In this document: piece after piece, positions 35,775-44,673 of the stretch | How the letters are laid out: each line of letters opens with the position of its first letter | Position numbering within the stretch: the first letter of the stretch is position 1 | Origin: Cupriavidus sp. YR651 | GTDB taxonomy: Bacteria > Pseudomonadota > Gammaproteobacteria > Burkholderiales > Burkholderiaceae | DNA: 64,000 nt | Assembly: GCF_900101625.1 (NCBI RefSeq) | Contig: NZ_FMYZ01000009.1 | Coordinates: 124,001 to 188,000 of the forward strand | Direction of reading: 5' to 3' | The notes under the pieces: model-generated | What the model was told of the DNA's origin: nothing | The model's database searches: none | The model's input: only the letters and a program-made list of their open reading frames with translations | Made by a program: the position numbers and the translations under genes

Positions 35775-36758
35775 TCAGTCCGCGCCCATCGCATGCCGCT
35801 TGCGATAGTCGGCAGGCGTCACTCCCACCACGCGCAGGAAGGCGCGGCGCAGCGTATCGACGCTGGAGAACCCGCATTCGGCGGCCACCTGCTTAGGCGC
35901 CAGGTCGCCCGCCTCCAGCAGTTGCCGCGCCACGCCAACGCGTGCGGCTTCCACCCAGCTGGCCGGCGTCACGCCCACTTCGTCGTGAAACAGCCGCGTC
36001 AGGTGCCGCGCGCTGATGCCCATCCTCGCCGCCAGGGCCGGCACATCGTGCGGCTCGGCCGGATGCGCGGCCACCCATCGCTGGAGCTCCTGCAACGCCG
36101 ACCGATTGGCCGCCGCTGGCGCGGCGCGGCTGAACTGCGCCTGCCCGCCGGGGCGCTTGAAGAACATGACAAGCTGGCTGGCCACCTTGAGCGCCACCTC
36201 GCGCCCGAGATCCTCCTCGACCAGCGACAGCGCCAGATCCAGTCCCGCCGTGACGCCCGCCGACGTCCGCACCTTGCCATCGCGCACGTGAATCGCGTCG
36301 GCATCCACGCGGATCTCCGGATAGCGGGCCGCCAGCGTATCGGCGGCGGCCCAGTGCGTCGTCACACGCCGTCCGTCCAGCAACCCCGCCTCGGCCAGCA
36401 AGAACGCACCGCTGCAAACCGAACCGTAGCGGCGCGCCCTGGGCGCAACCAGCCGCATCCAGTCCAGCAGCAACGACTCCGACGGCGCATCGCCGGCATG
36501 CGGCGCACCGGCCACGAGCATCGTATGCAGGCGGGGCAATCGTGCCGCCCGGGGATCGTCCTCGATCACGATGTCCGGCAATAGCCGCACGCCGGAAGAG
36601 GCGCGAATGGCGCCCGCCCGCAGGCTCACCACCAGCATCCGGTAGGCCTCCGTGCCGGCCTGGAGATTGGCTTCGGCAAAGACATCGAGCGGCCCGGAGA
36701 CGTCCAGCAACTGGACACCTTCGATGGCTAGCAAGGCGATGGTTCGGGGGGCAGGCAT
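35775..36758 (-). CDS. GlxA-type regulator (DJ-1/PfpI plus AraC)
   Basis: A 327-residue regulator. The N-terminal DJ-1/PfpI-like domain (about 5-190) has 'LLDVSGPLDVFAEAN' and the nucleophile-elbow Cys in 'YGSVCSGAFLLAEAGLL'; the C-terminal AraC domain (about 220-325) has two helix-turn-helix units ('ARMGISARHLTRLF' and 'KQVAAECGFSSVDTLRRAF'). GlxA-type proteins usually activate a neighbouring catabolic gene in response to a small nitrogen compound. It is divergent from the HD gene across 131 bp with a strong palindrome between them. Confidence 0.88.
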   Translation of the reverse strand: MPAPRTIALLAIEGVQLLDVSGPLDVFAEANLQAGTEAYRMLVVSLRAGAIRASSGVRLLPDIVIEDDPRAARLPRLHTMLVAGAPHAGDAPSESLLLDWMRLVAPRARRYGSVCSGAFLLAEAGLLDGRRVTTHWAAADTLAARYPEIRVDADAIHVRDGKVRTSAGVTAGLDLALSLVEEDLGREVALKVASQLVMFFKRPGGQAQFSRAAPAAANRSALQELQRWVAAHPAEPHDVPALAARMGISARHLTRLFHDEVGVTPASWVEAARVGVARQLLEAGDLAPKQVAAECGFSSVDTLRRAFLRVVGVTPADYRKRHAMGAD

Positions 36759-36791
36759 GGCGAAATCCGGAAGGTCGGCAATGGTGTCTGA

Positions 36792-36827
36792 ATCGTAATC
36801 GATTGTCTCAAATCATCGTATTACGAT
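36792..36827. promoter_or_regulatory. Inverted repeat ATCGTAAT-N20-ATTACGAT between glxA-type and HD genes
   Basis: Perfect 8-base arms separated by 20 bases (about two helical turns), with a second small palindrome CGTATTACG inside the right arm. It sits in the middle of the divergent promoter region and is the likely binding site of the GlxA-type regulator. Confidence 0.6.
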
Positions 36828-36889
36828 CATTGCAGCCATGCTACCCGCACTCCTACACTCGGACAACCCCTACCCGAACAGGAGCAGAC

Positions 36890-37531
36890 ATGCACTTCAC
36901 CCTTGGCGAAATCGCCGTGCCCGATAGCCAGCTTGCCCGCGACATCACCCAACTTGTGCGCGACACGGAGTCGCCACTGCTGTTTCACCACTCCAGCCGC
37001 GTCTACTACTTTGCCGCGCTGGCCGGCAAGCGACGCGGCCTGAAGGTCGACCCGGAACTGCTCTACGCGGGCACGATGTTCCATGACATGGGACTGACGC
37101 CCGCCCATGGCAGCGCCGACAAGCGCTTCGAAGTGGATGGTGCGAATGTTGCCGCCGATTTCCTGCGCAGCCGCGGAATCGCTCAACAAGACATCGACAA
37201 GGTATGGACCGCAATCGCGCTGCACACGACGCCGGGCATCCCGGAGTTCATGGACCCGGTGGTGGCACTGGTGACGGCCGGTGTGGAAATGGACGTACTG
37301 GGTATCCAGTACCACGCGTTCGCGGATGAGGACCGGGAGCGGATCGTGCACGCCCACCCGCGCACGGAGCATTTCAAGGAGGACATCATCCAGGCCTTCC
37401 ATGACGGCATCCGTCACAAGCCCGACACCACCTTCGGCAACGTCAAGGCGGATGTGCTGGCCGACAAGGACCCGCACTTCCACCGGGGCAATTTCTGCAG
37501 CGCGATTCGTTGCTCGGCCTGGAAAGGCTGA
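36890..37531 (+). CDS. HD-domain hydrolase, cyanamide-hydratase-like
   Basis: A 213-residue protein starting at an ATG with AGGAG upstream. 'SPLLFHHSSRVYYF' (28-41), the His65-Asp66 doublet in 'GTMFHDMGLT', and later 'IALHTTPGI' give an HD metal site in the arrangement I associate with cyanamide hydratase-like (DDI2/3-type) HD proteins, which hydrate cyanamide or isonitriles to urea-like products. That substrate is only an inference from motif layout. Its stop is directly adjacent to the stop of the convergent response regulator (no spacer). Its probable regulator is the divergent GlxA-type gene. Confidence 0.75.
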   Translation: MHFTLGEIAVPDSQLARDITQLVRDTESPLLFHHSSRVYYFAALAGKRRGLKVDPELLYAGTMFHDMGLTPAHGSADKRFEVDGANVAADFLRSRGIAQQDIDKVWTAIALHTTPGIPEFMDPVVALVTAGVEMDVLGIQYHAFADEDRERIVHAHPRTEHFKEDIIQAFHDGIRHKPDTTFGNVKADVLADKDPHFHRGNFCSAIRCSAWKG

Positions 37532-37969
37532 TCACGGGAGGCGGAGGATCAAGGGCTGGTCACAGGTGGAGAGGTAGCGCCGCACCACTGCCCGCAGCGC
37601 CTCGAAGCTCACCGGCTTCGACAACACCATGTCGGCGCCGGCCATCAGGCAGGCCAGCCGCTCCTCCGGGCCGGCGGTCGCCGTGATGACGACGATAGGC
37701 AGGCGCTTGATATCCTCGCGGGCCTCCCTGGCCCGGACAGCGCGCGCCAGTTCCAGGCCATCCATGCCGGGCAGGCCGACATCCGTCAGCAGCAAGGCCG
37801 CTGGTTCGCGCTGGAGGGATTGCCAGGCTGCGACGCCGGTCTGGCAGGTATCGACATGGCAGCCGCCGATGCCCGCAAGCTGGTCTTCCAGGACCAGCAT
37901 GCTGACCGGATGGTCTTCGGCAACGACGATGCGTGGCAGCGCGAGAGTGGCAGTAGGATGATCGGGCAA
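37532..37969 (-). CDS. Single-domain response regulator
   Basis: A 145-residue receiver domain without an output domain: acidic pair 'VVAEDH' (Glu18-Asp19), phospho-acceptor Asp63 in 'LLTDVGLPGMDG', the Thr/Ala segment 'VVITATAG', and Lys118 in 'VLSKPVS'. 'EDHPVSMLVLEDQL' and the overall pattern resemble the receiver of BvgS/EvgS hybrid kinases. With no kinase nearby, it may serve as a phosphate relay or sink for a kinase encoded elsewhere. Confidence 0.85.
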   Translation of the reverse strand: MPDHPTATLALPRIVVAEDHPVSMLVLEDQLAGIGGCHVDTCQTGVAAWQSLQREPAALLLTDVGLPGMDGLELARAVRAREAREDIKRLPIVVITATAGPEERLACLMAGADMVLSKPVSFEALRAVVRRYLSTCDQPLILRLP

Positions 37970-38157
37970 GGCAGGCGGTGGCGAGCAACGATGCCCCGAT
38001 CATGCACGAGAGCGCTGCCGGCGGGTTGCGGAAATTTCCGCAAATACCAGCAGGTTCTTCCGAAAGATGGGGCTGCCCTTTCAGATCGACGCGCCGGGCC
38101 AGCGATGCGCCAGTGACGCCCTCGCGATCCCGGCGGTCGCCTGCCCGGCGCGATCGC

Positions 38158-39402
38158 TTAGCGGGTGGTGAAGGACCAGCTCAGGTTGACCGGCTGGGTT
38201 CCCAGCTTGCCGGCCACGGTCACCGAGTAGCGCTGCTTGCTGACCAGCGGCGACTGCGGCGTGCAGATGGCCAGCCCGCGTGCGTAGCTGGACATTCCGG
38301 CAGAACGGCTATCGACCTTGAGGCAGGAGACATTGCGGCCCTGCGCGTCGGTCAGCGTGAAGGTATCGGCGGTGAACTGCAGGCTGGTATTGATGGCTTG
38401 CAGCAGGACCGGATAGCCTATCGTCTTGCCCTCGTAGCCGGGCGCCGGGTTGGGGCTTTCATTGTTGACCCAGGTCGGCGGCACGTCGGTCTGGCCATCG
38501 AAGGGATAGGCCACCATCAGGTTGTCCGCACCAGCCTTGCTGGCGTCGGCCAGGTCGATGGTCTGGAAGTAGGTCGCGGCGGTGCCGCTGCCGTTGGGGC
38601 CGACGCTCTCGGCATAGCCACTGCCAGCCGACTGGTAGCCGCCCAGCAGCGCAGCGCGGTGGAAAGGAGCATTGAGCAGATCCACCACCAGGGCATCCTT
38701 GGGCGAAAGCGACAGTTGCGCATTGGCGACCGAGGTCCACCTGTTGGCGCCGGCCACCACTTCGGCAGTGGCATTGGTCGGGTAGACCGCCTGGATGCGC
38801 GCGTCAGGCGTGGCACCGGTATAGCCAGGCTTGCCCGACTGTTCGGAGTGGGTCAGCAGGTTGTTGGCCAGCATATAACTGGTGTGGTTCTGCGCCGCCG
38901 TGCCGAGCGCAGTGCGTGCCACCAACGGCGGCAGTCCAACCTGTTCGCGCCGGAAGTTGACGTAGCAAAGGCCCGCGGTGCGCGGCTCGCCGAGCACGGT
39001 GTAGTTGCCGACGCCGGCACCGCGGGCGGGCAACAGGCTGACCACCGTGGTGTTGGCCGGTGCCGGCACGCTGCCGCTGACGGTGTAGCACGCGCCCCCA
39101 GTGGCGGGCGTGGTCGGCGTGGTCGGCGTGGTCGGCGTTGTAGGCGTTGTAGGCGTCGTCGGAGTTGTAGGCGTCGTCGGGTTCCTGGAGCCGCCTCGCC
39201 TGCTGGTATATGGCTGAGTCGCCGAGCTGCCACCCGAGGCGACTGCCTTGGTGGCACTACCGTCGCCGTCGCCGTCACCGCCGCAGCCGGCCAGCACGAC
39301 AGCGGCGCAGGCAGCAATCAGGTGGAGCGTCGGATAGAGGTATGAAGGGCGCGCCGTGCGCGCTTGAATGGCGGAGTTCGCAAGCAAGGATTTCCCGGGC
39401 AT
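38158..39402 (-). CDS. CAP-domain lipoprotein with Thr-Thr-Pro linker
   Basis: A 414-residue envelope protein from the ATG at 39402 (a longer frame runs to 39498; neither start has a clear ribosome-binding site). The lipobox 'VVLAGC' gives Cys40. A linker of about eight Thr-Thr-Pro units (about 74-97) leads to a CAP/SCP domain ('LCYVNFRREQVGLPPLV', 'AAQNHTSYMLANNLLTHSE', 'NAPFHRAALLGGY') and then a C-terminal beta-sandwich-like domain ('LLQAINTSLQFTADTF', 'VNLSWSFTTR'). CAP proteins are secreted lipid-binding or hydrolytic proteins of unclear bacterial role. Confidence 0.8.
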   Translation of the reverse strand: MPGKSLLANSAIQARTARPSYLYPTLHLIAACAAVVLAGCGGDGDGDGSATKAVASGGSSATQPYTSRRGGSRNPTTPTTPTTPTTPTTPTTPTTPTTPATGGACYTVSGSVPAPANTTVVSLLPARGAGVGNYTVLGEPRTAGLCYVNFRREQVGLPPLVARTALGTAAQNHTSYMLANNLLTHSEQSGKPGYTGATPDARIQAVYPTNATAEVVAGANRWTSVANAQLSLSPKDALVVDLLNAPFHRAALLGGYQSAGSGYAESVGPNGSGTAATYFQTIDLADASKAGADNLMVAYPFDGQTDVPPTWVNNESPNPAPGYEGKTIGYPVLLQAINTSLQFTADTFTLTDAQGRNVSCLKVDSRSAGMSSYARGLAICTPQSPLVSKQRYSVTVAGKLGTQPVNLSWSFTTR

Positions 39403-39861
39403 CAGTCTGCAGGTAAGTTGACGAAGATGGAGGGGAACTGCCCAGGCATCCGCCCGCACAGGCAGACGCCGGATGGGTGCGGGCGCGACGGCTTGCAATG
39501 GCAGAAATGGCGCCCGGGCTGAACCGGTCGGGCACGATCTTATGAGGCAGCGCCTTGCAGCGTCCAGCTTGCTAACAATGGCTTACGTGTGACCCGCCGG
39601 CGGAGCACTTGGCGGTGTGGGGGCTGATGCTTCGATGGCAGAGTTCGGCCAGACTCCGCCATTCCCTGTTTCGTCGCAAATGTCTCCCGTGGGGTGAGAA
39701 ACGGACGCTCCCCCTGGACTGTCCGTTTCAGATTCACGCTGCTGCTGGTGCGTTACCGTGTGACGCTGAGCAACAGCCTTGCGAATAAGCTTCTGCTTCA
39801 ATGACAGCAAACCGAGCCGACAGCAACCGATTGGTTTCTGTCAAGTGCCCTGGACAACCGG
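39403..39861. other. Intergenic region with one perfect hairpin
   Basis: No gene is supported here. GAAACGGAC (39698-39706) and GTCCGTTTC (39721-39729) form a 9-bp inverted repeat with a 14-base loop. It could end transcription from the YD-repeat gene pair on the minus strand or mark the edge of that unit. The base composition becomes visibly less GC-rich towards 39800. Confidence 0.4.
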
Positions 39862-40398
39862 CTAACTGCTAAGCATCGGGTTGAGTCGCATCGCTGTGAT
39901 GAAGGCCAACATGTTGGCCAAGAGAATATCCGTGGCCAAGAGCGAAGCCATCGCGGCGTCGAGGCTATCCGAGTTCACTAGTTGGTTCTGAACAATACGG
40001 ACTGCGCCAGCCCAACTCTTCACCCAGTTGGCAGCCTCACCTTCCATGACCAGGACTTTCCCAATCCCCCTGGTTAAAACTGAGACAACCTCCACTGGCA
40101 GACTTTCGAACATTGCAGCAATACTGCAGTCGGCAGGCCACGATGAATGAATCAAATAAGTTGTATCCCTGTCATCGTGGCTCTCTGCTGAGCCGAGTAT
40201 GACGAGCAAGTCGACCTCAATCGGATCAAGGAGACTAGACAACGGCTCCAACGCGCGTGTCCATTGCTCAATTTCCTGGACAACTTCGTTTACGTAGGAA
40301 ACGCGATTGCGAAGTGCAGTCAGGTGCGCCTCAGAGAGCTGAAGAGGGGGCGCTAACAGGTACTCAGTCAGCACCGTTGGTAGGTTGTCCAGAGCCAT
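39862..40398 (-). CDS. Orphan protein, candidate immunity protein for the YD-repeat gene
   Basis: A 178-residue acidic, mainly helical protein with no signal or membrane segment and no family I recognise. 'ALRNRVSYVNEVVQEIEQW', 'VDLLVILGSAESHDDRDTT' and a hydrophobic C-terminal helix pair are the main features. The ATG lies only three bases after the stop of the upstream YD-repeat gene, so it is translated from the same message. The position, size, acidity and lack of homologues fit an immunity gene of a polymorphic toxin system, but that is inference. Codon use is less GC-biased than in neighbours. Confidence 0.6.
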   Translation of the reverse strand: MALDNLPTVLTEYLLAPPLQLSEAHLTALRNRVSYVNEVVQEIEQWTRALEPLSSLLDPIEVDLLVILGSAESHDDRDTTYLIHSSWPADCSIAAMFESLPVEVVSVLTRGIGKVLVMEGEAANWVKSWAGAVRIVQNQLVNSDSLDAAMASLLATDILLANMLAFITAMRLNPMLSS

Positions 40399-40401
40399 GT
40401 G

Positions 40402-43134
40402 TCAGTAACGAATCGGCACATCCACATTTGCCGCCCGTTCCCACTCGGGGAGTTCGGGTGGAAGAGTCTTGCAGTATAACTTTACGCGCCCAATAGCCTC
40501 CTTCAGTCCACTTTGGAGCTGAATAACAGCATCGTAATGTCCTCTCGTAGGCGTTGGCGAATTCAGGTATTGCGGCAGCCTCTTATTTACCAGTTTGTGG
40601 TAGCGCGATTGCGCATTCTGGCGCGCAACGGTACATCGTGGATCCTCATTGCAGGTCAGTGGCTTGACGATTCGGGTCGCGAGTTCGCGCAGGGAGCTTG
40701 CCCCGTCATCAATCGTACTGGCCATCGCGTTCCATCCCTCATTCATCAACTGGAGGATGGCGTTAGGGTTCCCTCGACTCCCAAACAGATCGCTCTCCGG
40801 CGAGCTTAGATAGGTGGGGGCCTGGCTACTGGACCCTCCGGGGGGGACTGGCCGCGGCGAGGGCGGTGCTCGCTGAGCGTGAGCTGGTGCAATCCACGCT
40901 AAGATCCACGTCACGAGGCGCTTCCACGATGCAGCGAACCAACTAGTCTCTGTGAGGTCTGTGGATCTGCTCGTTTGATCAACAGTTACAGAGAATGGCC
41001 CGGATATGCCTGACATGCCAGTCGGGACGGGGTCATCCACAATCTCGATCAGGCGGTGCGCGGAATCATAGGTGTAGTCTCTGTAAAGCGTGCCGTCCGG
41101 TCCGCGGACTGCCGTGAGAAATCCAATACGATCGTACTCGTATTTGAGCAAGAATCCGTTGACCTCGTAGGAGGTTGGTCTGCCATTGGCATCGTACTGA
41201 TACCGGATGTGGTCGCCGTCCAGCGTCACTGCCTCTAGCATGCGGCCTGCCGCATCGTACTGAATGGCTTGGGCTGTCCGACCTGCCGCGTCGTTGATCG
41301 TCAGGAGATTGCCGCCGCCGTCATACGTGTACGTCCACTGCCCCACTTTCGTGCCGTCGACCCGCTCCGTTGTAGTGGATTTCAAGCCGTTAGGGCCATA
41401 GGTCCATTCCGTGCTGGAGACGGGCCCAGCGGGGGTCACGTTGATTCCTTGGCTTCCATTCGGATCCGTCGTGTCATACCGGACGTAGCCGATCAATCGG
41501 CCGCTTGCGTCGTAGCTGAAATACTCAAAGTAACCTGGCTCGGCAACCTTTAGCGGCAATTTCCAAGTCGGATGCCACTCGGTGGTCGTGGTCTTTGCGT
41601 CGGCCGTGCCGTAGCCCTCGATGCGCTGGGTTTCGCGGCCGAGCGCGTCATAGCTGTAGCGCGTCTCCTGGTCCGCAAAATCCCGCTTACTCGCGACATT
41701 CCCCGCCGTATCGTAGGTCACCGACTTGGCGATATCCCCGCACGCCGGACAGGGCGCAGAAGCGCCGGTCGCGCGCAGCACCTTGCCCTGCAGTTCCGAA
41801 GTGAAGGTCCGACTGGCGCCGTCCGCGGTAGTGACCGACGTTTGGCCATTGCCGAGGAAGTTCAGTTGGAACTTGTCGACGCCGCCGGCATGCTCGGTGC
41901 TAATGGCCCGGCCGAGCGAATCGTAGCCGTAGGTCGCGAAGCGAACACCCTTTTCGTCGGTAATGCCTGTCAGCGCCCACGGGTATTGGGCGTTTTCGTA
42001 ATGGTACTTGCGCAGCGCGCCATCGGCGTAGGTGACGGTGCTGAGCATGCCGTAGAAGTCATAGCCATATTGCAGTACGGTGCCATCGGGCAATGCCGCA
42101 CTAGAAATCCGACCTCGCGAGTCATACGTAAAGCGGATCGTTTGTCCGAAATTGTTGCGCACCTCGACCAGGAGGTTCGCATAAGGCGCCACAGTCGTCG
42201 GTGTGCTGCTGTCACTGTATTTCAGCGACGTGGTCCAGCCATTGCGCTCCCGGACCAGGATCAGCTTGCCGCTGGCATCGTAGTCTTCGGTACGGTCGTT
42301 GCTACGGTCCGTGAGGCGCCAGCCCGGTGACGTGCCTCCAGCGTCAGATACGGCGACTAGCTGGTCGCCCTTGCCATCCGTCGCGGTCCAGATGCCGCTG
42401 CTGAGCGCGAAGGTCGTCGAGGTAGCGTCTCTGCGCAGCGCGGCCAGGCTCGATGTCGCACTGTAGTACCTGGAAAGATCCAGCCGGCGTTGCCACTCGT
42501 GCATCCAGAGCGTGCCGAAGCCGTCGCTGGGTGCGACGAGGTAGCTTGATCGATAGGTACGCACGAGGGACAACGGCTGCGGACCCGCACCAACATAGTC
42601 GGTGTCCTGTTGTTGCTTGATGCCGGAGCCGACAAGACACGGATTGCCAACACGACAGGTCTTCTCGACGAGCTGGTTAAGGGGAATCGACGATGATGGG
42701 TAATTGGCGACATTTCCCTGTATGGATATGCGCGGCGGCGGTGGCGTATATATTCCTACATTGTAAATATCATTTATCGGATCATTTAAGTTGTGGCAGC
42801 CTTGAATAGTACTAGCCCACCAATAATTGGAAGGAACTCCCGGTGGCGGAGCGCCAAGGTATCCGCCCGCATAGTAAGCCACGACTGGCCAATCAGTGTC
42901 TGGATAATAATATGCTGCCTTGATTATCTTCCCCGCCGGGACATCAGCGCAGGTCAAGTTTTGATTTGAAGAGCTTTGCGCCCCGGCTGGCGCAAGGTAA
43001 AGCGACAGTAAGCCCAGAAAAATACCGAGCAGGATGCTGATTACTTTCCTCTGAAGAAAGACAGGTGACTGGCTAGAGAGAGGAAACAATTGTTGCGCTT
43101 TGGCGGCGCCCTTCCCCGAAATAGATAAACGCAT
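40402..43134 (-). CDS. Secreted YD-repeat (RHS-like) protein, possible toxin
   Basis: A 910-residue protein. A hydrophobic signal-like helix (about 30-53, 'ISILLGIFLGLLSLYLAPAGA') is followed by a region with 'QDTDYVGAGPQPLSLVRTY' and 'MHEWQRRLDLSRYY' that resembles DUF6531, then about a dozen YD repeats (residues 280-710: 'YDSRGRISSAALPDG', 'YDALGRETQRIEG', 'YDAAGRMLEAVTLDG', 'YDSAHRLIEI'). The usual RHS core end (…DPxGLxxxDxNxYxY) is missing. A hydrophobic, Trp-rich stretch (about 735-752) precedes a C-terminal region of about 150 residues with no recognised fold. YD-repeat shells commonly deliver variable C-terminal toxins. The upstream and downstream DNA is relatively AT-rich, suggesting transfer. 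Confidence 0.8.
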   Translation of the reverse strand: MRLSISGKGAAKAQQLFPLSSQSPVFLQRKVISILLGIFLGLLSLYLAPAGAQSSSNQNLTCADVPAGKIIKAAYYYPDTDWPVVAYYAGGYLGAPPPGVPSNYWWASTIQGCHNLNDPINDIYNVGIYTPPPPRISIQGNVANYPSSSIPLNQLVEKTCRVGNPCLVGSGIKQQQDTDYVGAGPQPLSLVRTYRSSYLVAPSDGFGTLWMHEWQRRLDLSRYYSATSSLAALRRDATSTTFALSSGIWTATDGKGDQLVAVSDAGGTSPGWRLTDRSNDRTEDYDASGKLILVRERNGWTTSLKYSDSSTPTTVAPYANLLVEVRNNFGQTIRFTYDSRGRISSAALPDGTVLQYGYDFYGMLSTVTYADGALRKYHYENAQYPWALTGITDEKGVRFATYGYDSLGRAISTEHAGGVDKFQLNFLGNGQTSVTTADGASRTFTSELQGKVLRATGASAPCPACGDIAKSVTYDTAGNVASKRDFADQETRYSYDALGRETQRIEGYGTADAKTTTTEWHPTWKLPLKVAEPGYFEYFSYDASGRLIGYVRYDTTDPNGSQGINVTPAGPVSSTEWTYGPNGLKSTTTERVDGTKVGQWTYTYDGGGNLLTINDAAGRTAQAIQYDAAGRMLEAVTLDGDHIRYQYDANGRPTSYEVNGFLLKYEYDRIGFLTAVRGPDGTLYRDYTYDSAHRLIEIVDDPVPTGMSGISGPFSVTVDQTSRSTDLTETSWFAASWKRLVTWILAWIAPAHAQRAPPSPRPVPPGGSSSQAPTYLSSPESDLFGSRGNPNAILQLMNEGWNAMASTIDDGASSLRELATRIVKPLTCNEDPRCTVARQNAQSRYHKLVNKRLPQYLNSPTPTRGHYDAVIQLQSGLKEAIGRVKLYCKTLPPELPEWERAANVDVPIRY

Positions 43135-43647
43135 GCTTCGACCCTTCCCGCTATGCGCTGGCTGCCAAGGCGCCGCGCTGTGGTTTGGACCGAGTCTAAA
43201 CGGAGCGGCGATATCCGATGTATCGCGTAGTGCACATTAGATATAAACCAAATTGAACTCCGGCACGCACTTTGGGTGTCAAGGGCCGATTGAGGCGACG
43301 CCACCCTGCGCTGGTCTCACGCGCCTCTGGCCAGCCCCACCGCCCTGCGGAACCCCACCGATAGCATCGAACCTATCAAACCACACGCCCTTGTCGGCAT
43401 CTCGAAATAGCCCGCCCTGCGACATCTGCGTGAGCACTAGTCAGTATCCGAGCGGCCGCATTGCGTCAGACTGCTGTCGTCGCTGGCACGGCGCTCGAGC
43501 GCCGCAACCGGCTCGTTCTCCGACCCTCAGTCACCCCGCCCATCCGCGATAAACGCCAAAAAGCCCGCTCGAAGCGGGCCACCGTAGGTACCTTGTGCCG
43601 GTCAGCAGTGCGCGGAGATGTGTCGCCCCGCCCCGCCGCTGGCCACC
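43135..43647. other. AT-richer gap upstream of the YD-repeat gene
   Basis: About 510 bases. The minus-strand promoter of the YD-repeat gene should lie in the AT-rich stretch near 43200-43260; GCGATA-N7-TATCGC (43208-43226) is a perfect inverted repeat there. The right part holds the terminator of the 2-hydroxyacid dehydrogenase gene. No protein gene is supported. Confidence 0.4.
43556..43580 (-). terminator. Intrinsic terminator of the catabolic operon end
   Basis: On the minus strand GCCCGCT-TCG-AGCGGGC is followed directly by TTTTT. This is a textbook Rho-independent terminator, 68 bp after the stop of the 2-hydroxyacid dehydrogenase gene. Confidence 0.85.
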
Positions 43648-44664
43648 CTATGCGACCGCGTTGCGCAGCGCCTCGCCCCGTACCCAGCGGCTCAGGTTGT
43701 CCAGGAAGATGTCGACCACGCGCGCGGCGTTGCCGTCTGAGAATCCGGCGCTGTGCGGCGTGGCGATGACGTTGGGCAGCGCCCAGACTGGCGAGTCCGC
43801 AGGCAGCGGCTCGTGGGCGAACACGTCGAGGTAGGCGCCTGCCAGCCTGCCGTCACGCAGTGCGTCGACCAGTGCGGGCTCGTCGACCACTTCTCCGCGC
43901 GCCACGTTCACCAGCCGCGCCCCTGCGGGCAGGCTGGCCAGCGCGGCGGCATTCACCAGTCCGCGCGTCTGGTCGGTCAGCGGGCAGGCCAGGATCAGCC
44001 AGTCGGTGCGCGGCAACGCCGTCGCCAGCGACTCGAACGTGATGGTCTCGTAGCCATCGCCGGCGGGCGTCGCGCGCTGGCGCACCACCACCACCGACAT
44101 CCCGAACAGCGTCAGCACCGCGCCCAGCTGCTGTCCGATCGGACCCCAGCCGACGATGGTGGCCGTCTGGCCGTGCAGGTCGCGTGGCAGCCCGGTGCCG
44201 ATCAACGGCGCCCAGCGATGTTCCCGCTGGGCATCGAGCATCTGCGGAAAATGCCGCGCGAGCGCCAGGAGCCCTGCCAGTGCGGTCTGGGCCACGACCC
44301 CGGCGTTGGCGCCCGACGATGTGGTCACCGTCACGCCGCGCTGCCGCAGCTGACCGAATACCGCGCGATCAGCGCCTGCGGAATGGGTATGGGCCCACTG
44401 CAGCGACGGCGCTTCGAGCATCGCAGTATAGAAACGCCGGGTGGCCGGCAGGATTTCGTGCTTGGTGGAAAGCCCGGTGACATCGCGCGAGACGAACGCG
44501 ATATCCGCATCGACACCATGCGGATCGTCCGTGGCAGGCGGCAACACCGGCTCCCACGCGCGCGCGCCCAGCGCTGCGCCAATCGCCTCGCGGTTATGGC
44601 GCAGCGACGCCTCGGACAGCAGGACGCGCAGCGGCGCGTCGGATACGGATTCAGGCTTTCCCAT
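43648..44664 (-). CDS. D-2-hydroxyacid dehydrogenase
   Basis: A 338-residue NAD(P)-dependent enzyme. The Rossmann loop reads 'TIVGWGPIGQQLG', followed by 'TDWLILACPLTDQTRGLV', the substrate Arg in 'LVNVARGEVVDEPALV', and the catalytic His in 'IATPHSAGF' with Glu in 'VFAHEPLP'. These are the D-2-hydroxyacid dehydrogenase landmarks; such enzymes interconvert 2-oxo and D-2-hydroxy acids. It begins nine bases after the Bug receptor stop, with GAGGAA before the ATG, and is the last gene of its operon. Confidence 0.87.
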   Translation of the reverse strand: MGKPESVSDAPLRVLLSEASLRHNREAIGAALGARAWEPVLPPATDDPHGVDADIAFVSRDVTGLSTKHEILPATRRFYTAMLEAPSLQWAHTHSAGADRAVFGQLRQRGVTVTTSSGANAGVVAQTALAGLLALARHFPQMLDAQREHRWAPLIGTGLPRDLHGQTATIVGWGPIGQQLGAVLTLFGMSVVVVRQRATPAGDGYETITFESLATALPRTDWLILACPLTDQTRGLVNAAALASLPAGARLVNVARGEVVDEPALVDALRDGRLAGAYLDVFAHEPLPADSPVWALPNVIATPHSAGFSDGNAARVVDIFLDNLSRWVRGEALRNAVA

Positions 44665-44673
44665 GTTCCTCGC

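Noticed and set aside
39100-39180. Short tandem repeats considered as an origin iteron set
   Set aside because: They encode the Thr-Thr-Pro linker of the CAP lipoprotein, and no replication gene is near.
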